From Christiangramia sp. (GTDB taxonomy: Bacteria; Bacteroidota; Bacteroidia; Flavobacteriales; Flavobacteriaceae): a stretch of DNA of 17,725 nt. Position numbers and translations under genes: made by a program. Below are positions 14,029 to 17,725 of the stretch, piece after piece (positions within the stretch are counted from its first letter, which is position 1; each line of letters starts with the position of its first letter). A model generated the notes under the pieces. The model had not been told where the DNA came from and did not search any database. It worked only from the letters and a program-made list of their open reading frames with translations. The DNA is taken from positions 1 to 17,725 of the forward strand of contig JAGXII010000139.1 of assembly GCA_024635735.1 (NCBI GenBank). The letters are read 5' to 3'.

Positions 14029-16395
14029 TTAATTGTTTGGTGCTTCATTTAAAAGTTGATCGAGGGCTGCGAGATCGGTTACCAGAACTTGTCGTGCTTT
14101 ACTTCCTTCAAATGGACCTACAATGCCTGCAGCTTCCAGTTGATCTATTATTCTACCCGCACGATTATATCCAAGTTTCAGCTTTCTCTGAAGCAATGAG
14201 GCCGATCCCTGCTGGGCGGTCACGATCACTTCTGCAGCTTCGCGGAACAACTTGTCCCTCTCGCTCACATCTATATCAACTCCTGTGCCACTTTCCTCAC
14301 TTTCATAGGCCGGTAATTGATGAGCATCCGGATATGCTTTTTGGGATCCTATAAATTCGGTGATCTTATCTACCTCAGGAGTGTCCACAAAAGCGCACTG
14401 TAATCTTCTAAGTTCATTCCCCTGCGTGAAGAGCATATCTCCACGACCAATTAACTGATCTGCCCCCTGGTTGTCCAGAATGGTTCTGGAGTCTATCTTA
14501 GAGGTTACTCTAAACGCGATTCTGGCCGGGAAGTTAGCCTTTATAATACCGGTAATAACATTTACCGATGGTCTTTGTGTAGCGATGATCAAATGTATCC
14601 CGATTGCACGTGCAAGCTGGGCAAGCCTGGCGATAGGCGTTTCCACTTCTTTACCGGCGGTCATGATTAAATCGGCAAATTCATCAACTACCAATACTAT
14701 ATAAGGCAGGAATTTATGTCCGTCATTGGGATTTAATTTTCTGGCCTTGAATTTTGTATTGTATTCCTTGATGTTACGACACATAGCATTTTTCAGCATT
14801 TCGTAACGATTATCCATTTCAATACAAAGAGAATTAAGAGTATTAATAACCTTTGTGTTATCTGTAATTATAGCCTCTTCGGTATCAGGTAATTTTGCCA
14901 GATAATGTCTTTCAATTTTATTGAAAAGTGTAAGCTCCACCTTTTTAGGATCTACCAGTACAAATTTCACTTCAGCCGGATGTTTGCAATAGAGAAGGGA
15001 GGTTAAAATAGCATTAAGTCCAACCGATTTACCCTGGCCGGTGGCTCCGGCCATTAAAAGGTGAGGCATTTTTGCAAGGTCAACTACAAAAGTCTCGTTG
15101 GAAATAGTTTTCCCAAGCGCCATTGGAAGTTCCATTTCGGCATTCTGGAATTTAGGTGAAGAGATCACCGAGCGCATGGAAACAATACTGGCATTCTTGT
15201 TAGGTACTTCTATTCCAATGGTTCCGCGTCCTGGAATAGGAGCGATTATTCTAATTCCTAAAGCCGATAGTGATAGGGCTATGTCATCTTCCAGGTTTTT
15301 GATCTTGGAAATCCTTATTCCCGCTTCCGGCACTATTTCATATAATGTAACTGTAGGTCCAACGGTTGCTTTGATTTGTGCAATCTCTATTTTATAATTC
15401 TTGAGGGTCTCTACAATACGATTCTTATTCTCTTCAAGTTCTTCCTGATCTATGGTGATAGATCCTCCATAATCCTTGAGAAGTTCTATGGTTGGGAATT
15501 TATAATTCTTAAGCTCCAGAGTAGGATCAAATTCACCAAAATCCTTTACCAGTTTTTTACTAAGGTTATCTTCCTCTTCTTCTTCAGGTGCCGTTTCGAC
15601 TTCCATTGCCACGTCATCTTCAGCAGTTGTAGTATCTTTTCCTATCTCTGGTTCAGATTTTTTTTCAGGTGACTTTGTTTCTGAAAGATTTATACTTTTT
15701 GGCTTTGGTTCTTCGGTTTTGACGACCGCTTTTTCTTTCCAGTCTATTTCTTCTTCTGTTTCTGAAATGTTTTCCTGTTGTTCATCAAATGCATCCTGAA
15801 GTTCTTTTTTGCCGGATTTGAAATATCCCGCAATCATTTCCGGAGTTACTTTTAACCTTATTGCCAGGTAAGCTATAAATAGAAACAGCATTAAAAGTAT
15901 AGTGCCGAAAAATCCGAGATAATCCTGAAGAAAATCGTTCATTTCAAATCCAACCATTCCGCCGAGTAAGGGGTATGTCTGGCCGAAAAATCCGAAAAAT
16001 ATGGAAAACCATATCATCACAAGAATTCCCCAGAACCAGAATTTCCTCAGGCTGGAGCTCGCGTAACCAAAGAAAAGGTACACCCCGCTCAGAAATATAA
16101 GAAAGGCAAATGTAAAGGCAGCAATTCCAAATCCATCATAGATAAAAAAGTTACTTACAACGACTCCAAATTTGCTTAGCCAGTTTCTTGCTGCCAGTTC
16201 TCTGTTCGCCGGATCACTTAAAATACTCTGATCTGCCTGCCAGGTGAAAAGGAAAGAAATGAATGCAACGATGAGTGCCAGGCCAAAAAGCATTAGGAAA
16301 CTGCCTAAAACTACTTTCTGCTGCCTATTGAGCTTAAGCGAAAATTTACGGGATGAAGTAGCGGTTTTTTTGGTTTTAGCTTTCTTTTTAGCCAT
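14029..16395 (-). CDS. ftsK: FtsK/SpoIIIE DNA translocase
   Basis: A 788-residue septal DNA pump that clears and aligns sister chromosomes at division. A basic N-terminus precedes about four membrane helices (about 28-50, 88-110, 118-138, 160-180). A low-complexity acidic linker follows (about 195-285, including EEEEED). Next come the alpha domain (about 295-420) and the RecA-like beta domain with Walker A GATGQGKS (450-457), Walker B YIVLVVDEFADLI (565-577) and ATQRPSVNVITG. Last is a gamma winged-helix domain (about 715-780, LLQRKLKLGYNRAGRIIDQLE) that reads orienting sequences and contacts XerD in known homologues. I start at the ATG at 16395 (MAKKKAKTKK); an in-frame ATG eight codons earlier falls over the likely promoter. 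It leads lolA, the permease and ribB. Confidence 0.95.
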   Translation of the reverse strand: MAKKKAKTKKTATSSRKFSLKLNRQQKVVLGSFLMLFGLALIVAFISFLFTWQADQSILSDPANRELAARNWLSKFGVVVSNFFIYDGFGIAAFTFAFLIFLSGVYLFFGYASSSLRKFWFWGILVMIWFSIFFGFFGQTYPLLGGMVGFEMNDFLQDYLGFFGTILLMLFLFIAYLAIRLKVTPEMIAGYFKSGKKELQDAFDEQQENISETEEEIDWKEKAVVKTEEPKPKSINLSETKSPEKKSEPEIGKDTTTAEDDVAMEVETAPEEEEEDNLSKKLVKDFGEFDPTLELKNYKFPTIELLKDYGGSITIDQEELEENKNRIVETLKNYKIEIAQIKATVGPTVTLYEIVPEAGIRISKIKNLEDDIALSLSALGIRIIAPIPGRGTIGIEVPNKNASIVSMRSVISSPKFQNAEMELPMALGKTISNETFVVDLAKMPHLLMAGATGQGKSVGLNAILTSLLYCKHPAEVKFVLVDPKKVELTLFNKIERHYLAKLPDTEEAIITDNTKVINTLNSLCIEMDNRYEMLKNAMCRNIKEYNTKFKARKLNPNDGHKFLPYIVLVVDEFADLIMTAGKEVETPIARLAQLARAIGIHLIIATQRPSVNVITGIIKANFPARIAFRVTSKIDSRTILDNQGADQLIGRGDMLFTQGNELRRLQCAFVDTPEVDKITEFIGSQKAYPDAHQLPAYESEESGTGVDIDVSERDKLFREAAEVIVTAQQGSASLLQRKLKLGYNRAGRIIDQLEAAGIVGPFEGSKARQVLVTDLAALDQLLNEAPNN

Positions 16396-16416
16396 AAGCA
16401 GGTTGAACGATTTCGG

Positions 16417-16424
16417 CAAAAATA
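16417..16424 (-). promoter_or_regulatory. candidate -7 promoter box for ftsK
   Basis: The minus strand reads TATTTTTG, an exact TAnnTTTG match, 22 bases before the chosen ATG at 16395. If used, transcription would start after the alternative upstream ATG at 16419, which supports the shorter protein. A TTG occurs upstream, but with a spacing of 15 rather than about 19-20. Confidence 0.4.
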
Positions 16425-16470
16425 CAAATTAGCCTTTGTCAAATTAAGGAAAAAAATTTCAATTTTAAAA

Positions 16471-16496
16471 GCAGGAGCTATTTAGACATTTCCTGC
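16471..16496 (-). terminator. candidate Rho-independent terminator after dgkA
   Basis: On the minus strand GCAGGA and TCCTGC form a 6-bp GC-rich stem around a 14-base loop, followed directly by TTTTAAAATT. It lies 42 bases past the dgkA stop and before the ftsK promoter. The T run is short and the loop long, so termination may be partial. Confidence 0.5.
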
Positions 16497-16538
16497 ATTC
16501 TACCAACGCATGAAATTACTGAAAATTCTACCAATCGT

Positions 16539-16901
16539 TTAAAAGATATAAGGTAAATAAATAAAACCGGCTATGATCACAGCGATAATCGCCGCAATGA
16601 AGACTGAACCTGCCGCAATATCTTTAATGTGACCAATTTTATTATGAAAATCTGGATGAACAAAATCTGCCATGGCTTCGATCGCGGTATTTAAACCTTC
16701 GGTAGCCATTACGAGGCCTATCGCGAGGAATTGAAAAACCCACTCAGTTCGGGTAATATCAAAATACAAACCGGCGATGCATACAAGAATTGAAATTACA
16801 AATTGAACCTGGATACTGGGTTCGTGCTTTAGTAACAACCAGGCTCCTTTTAGTGCGTATCCTCCTCCTCTGATTCTTTTACCGAGGAAACTGTCTTTCA
16901 T
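16539..16901 (-). CDS. dgkA: diacylglycerol kinase / undecaprenol kinase family
   Basis: A 120-residue integral membrane kinase with three helices (about 32-50, 53-70 and 95-116). The family core is seen in VMATEGLNTAIEAMADF (64-80), with the catalytic and metal-binding Glu and Asn residues, and HIKDIAAGSVFIAAI (91-105), with the conserved Lys-Asp. Members phosphorylate diacylglycerol or undecaprenol in the inner membrane; which lipid is used here cannot be told. The ATG overlaps the tpx stop by one base (TAATG), so it is translated with tpx. Confidence 0.93.
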   Translation of the reverse strand: MKDSFLGKRIRGGGYALKGAWLLLKHEPSIQVQFVISILVCIAGLYFDITRTEWVFQFLAIGLVMATEGLNTAIEAMADFVHPDFHNKIGHIKDIAAGSVFIAAIIAVIIAGFIYLPYIF

Positions 16902-17401
16902 TATAATAATGTTTTCAGAGCGGCAAGATAATCCGGTTCGTCGTCTATATTGGGTACCAGCTGGGAATGAATAACATGTCCATTTTCATCAAGTACAATA
17001 ACGGCCCGGGATAAAAGTCCTTCAAAAGGACCATCTATCAATTCCACTCCATAATCCTTACCAAAATTTCTATCCCTGAAATCTGACAGATTTGTAACAT
17101 TTTCCAATCCTTCGTCATTAATAAATCTTCTCTGTGCAAAAGGCAGATCCCTGGAGATGCACAAAACTACGGTATTTTTTAAATCTGCAGCTTTCCGGTT
17201 AAAATTGCGCACAGAGGTAGCACATACCCGGGTATCTATACTGGGAAAAATATTCATTATCACTCTTTGTCCTTTAAGATCTTCAAGGGTTCCTATGGTA
17301 AGGTCTGCTTTAATCAGCTCAAAATGAGGTGCTTTTTCATTCAATGCAGGAAGATTACCGTAGGTAGTTACTTTTTCACCACCTTGTTCAACTTTTGCCA
17401 T
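16901..17401 (-). CDS. tpx: thiol peroxidase (Tpx family) lacking the usual resolving cysteine
   Basis: A 166-residue peroxiredoxin of the atypical 2-Cys Tpx family, which reduces hydrogen peroxide and alkyl hydroperoxides. The peroxidatic site is FPSIDTRVCATSVRNFN with Cys60; Arg58 stands where the family normally has Pro. The second conserved block, SRDLPFAQRRFINDEGLENV, has Ile94 where Tpx proteins normally carry the resolving Cys. A second cysteine, Cys81, occurs earlier in VVLCIS. The DNA reads ATT at that codon, so this is not a translation artefact. The ATG at 17401 gives MAKVEQGGEKV and the normal family length; the longer frame to 17458 adds unrelated residues. It precedes dgkA with a one-base overlap. 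Confidence 0.93.
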   Translation of the reverse strand: MAKVEQGGEKVTTYGNLPALNEKAPHFELIKADLTIGTLEDLKGQRVIMNIFPSIDTRVCATSVRNFNRKAADLKNTVVLCISRDLPFAQRRFINDEGLENVTNLSDFRDRNFGKDYGVELIDGPFEGLLSRAVIVLDENGHVIHSQLVPNIDDEPDYLAALKTLL

Positions 17402-17637
17402 GCTATTTTTTATTAGAAATATTGAAGTATAAGATATAACCGATTCTCCCGGCTCCACTATAAATTAGGAGCTATTTTCTGCTTTAGATTGTATATCAAA
17501 TTTCAGAAAACTCTTTTTTTAATTTTATGATTAGCATCATATAAAGCCTTTTTAGTTTTATAACACGAATCATATTTTAAAATATAGAGGTAAGTATTTA
17601 AATTCATATCTTCAAAGCCATTAAAAATAGGGATACT

Positions 17638-17725
17638 ATGAATATTTTTAAGGGTCAAAATCTCCTAGAGTTCTCTGATCGGTTTAAAACCGATGAAGAT
17701 TGTAAAGAATACCTGGCCGGGATCA
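17638..17725 (+). mobile_element. IS1595-family transposase, N-terminal start only (runs off the window)
   Basis: The frame from the ATG at 17638 reads MNIFKGQNLLEF then SDRFKTDEDCKEYLAGI, with no stop before the window ends. This N-terminus is the typical opening of IS1595-family (ISXO2-like) transposases in Bacteroidota, just before their zinc-ribbon domain. Only 29 residues are visible, so completeness cannot be judged. It is divergent from tpx across a 236-bp AT-rich gap (17402-17637) that should hold both the tpx promoter and the left end of the element. I could not fix the inverted repeat. Confidence 0.75.

Noticed and set aside
15590..15860. Acidic low-complexity region in FtsK as a repeat element
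   Set aside because: It is the normal variable linker between the membrane and motor domains of FtsK, with no exact repeat unit.
17402..17458. 19-residue extension of Tpx, possibly a signal peptide
   Set aside because: The sequence lacks a proper signal-peptide pattern and homologues start at MAKV-like positions; no export expected.
16473..17477. 11-bp direct repeat AGGAGCTATTT at 16473 and 17467 as possible IS ends or target duplication
   Set aside because: The first copy lies in the dgkA terminator stem and loop, and tpx and dgkA lie between the copies. The transposase lies outside the pair, so the repeat is probably chance in AT-rich DNA.

Overview
The window is about 17.7 kb of AT-rich chromosomal DNA. 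It looks like a marine-type member of the Flavobacteriaceae (Bacteroidota), perhaps near Gramella/Christiangramia; the genus is a guess from protein character. The phylum call rests on several things: promoter-like TAnnTTTG boxes and weak Shine-Dalgarno signals, a DUF6428-containing arsenic operon, a Bacteroidota-type LolA/LptF-G/RibB/FtsK cluster, and an IS1595-type transposase at the right edge.

Layout. (1) 1-2361, plus strand: the 3' part of serA, then an aldehyde dehydrogenase resembling GapN. If the GapN call is right, its product 3-phosphoglycerate is the substrate of SerA, so the pair could feed serine synthesis while making NADPH. (2) 2349-4861, minus strand: an arsenic operon in the order arsR, DUF6428 gene, thioredoxin-type arsenate reductase, ACR3 efflux pump. 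Two closely similar 16-bp palindromic sites lie before arsR and between arsR and the second gene. (3) 4912-5994, minus: a Tat-type Gfo/Idh/MocA oxidoreductase. (4) 6253-7992, plus: a lipoprotein L,D-transpeptidase followed by an unrecognised secreted protein with a Cys-Gly-Cys motif. (5) 7989-9996, minus: a Cof-type HAD phosphatase, a four-helix membrane protein of the phage-holin-4/YvlD type, and a SanA-like envelope protein. (6) 10122-10754, plus: a nitroreductase. (7) 10751-17401, minus: tpx, dgkA, ftsK, lolA, an lptF/lptG-type permease and ribB(A). This is a housekeeping block for cell envelope, division and riboflavin. (8) 17638-end, plus: the start of an IS1595-family transposase.

Most of the window is ordinary core genome. 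The points worth a second look are residue-level departures in otherwise intact enzymes: a RibBA whose GTP cyclohydrolase II half has lost all three zinc cysteines, a Tpx with Ile at the usual resolving-Cys position, and a GapN-like enzyme with Gly at the usual general-base Glu position. Also notable are the cysteine-tailed ArsR and DUF6428 proteins with their duplicated operator, and the L,D-transpeptidase/CGC-protein pair. I found no CRISPR array, tRNA, rRNA, phage or defence system.
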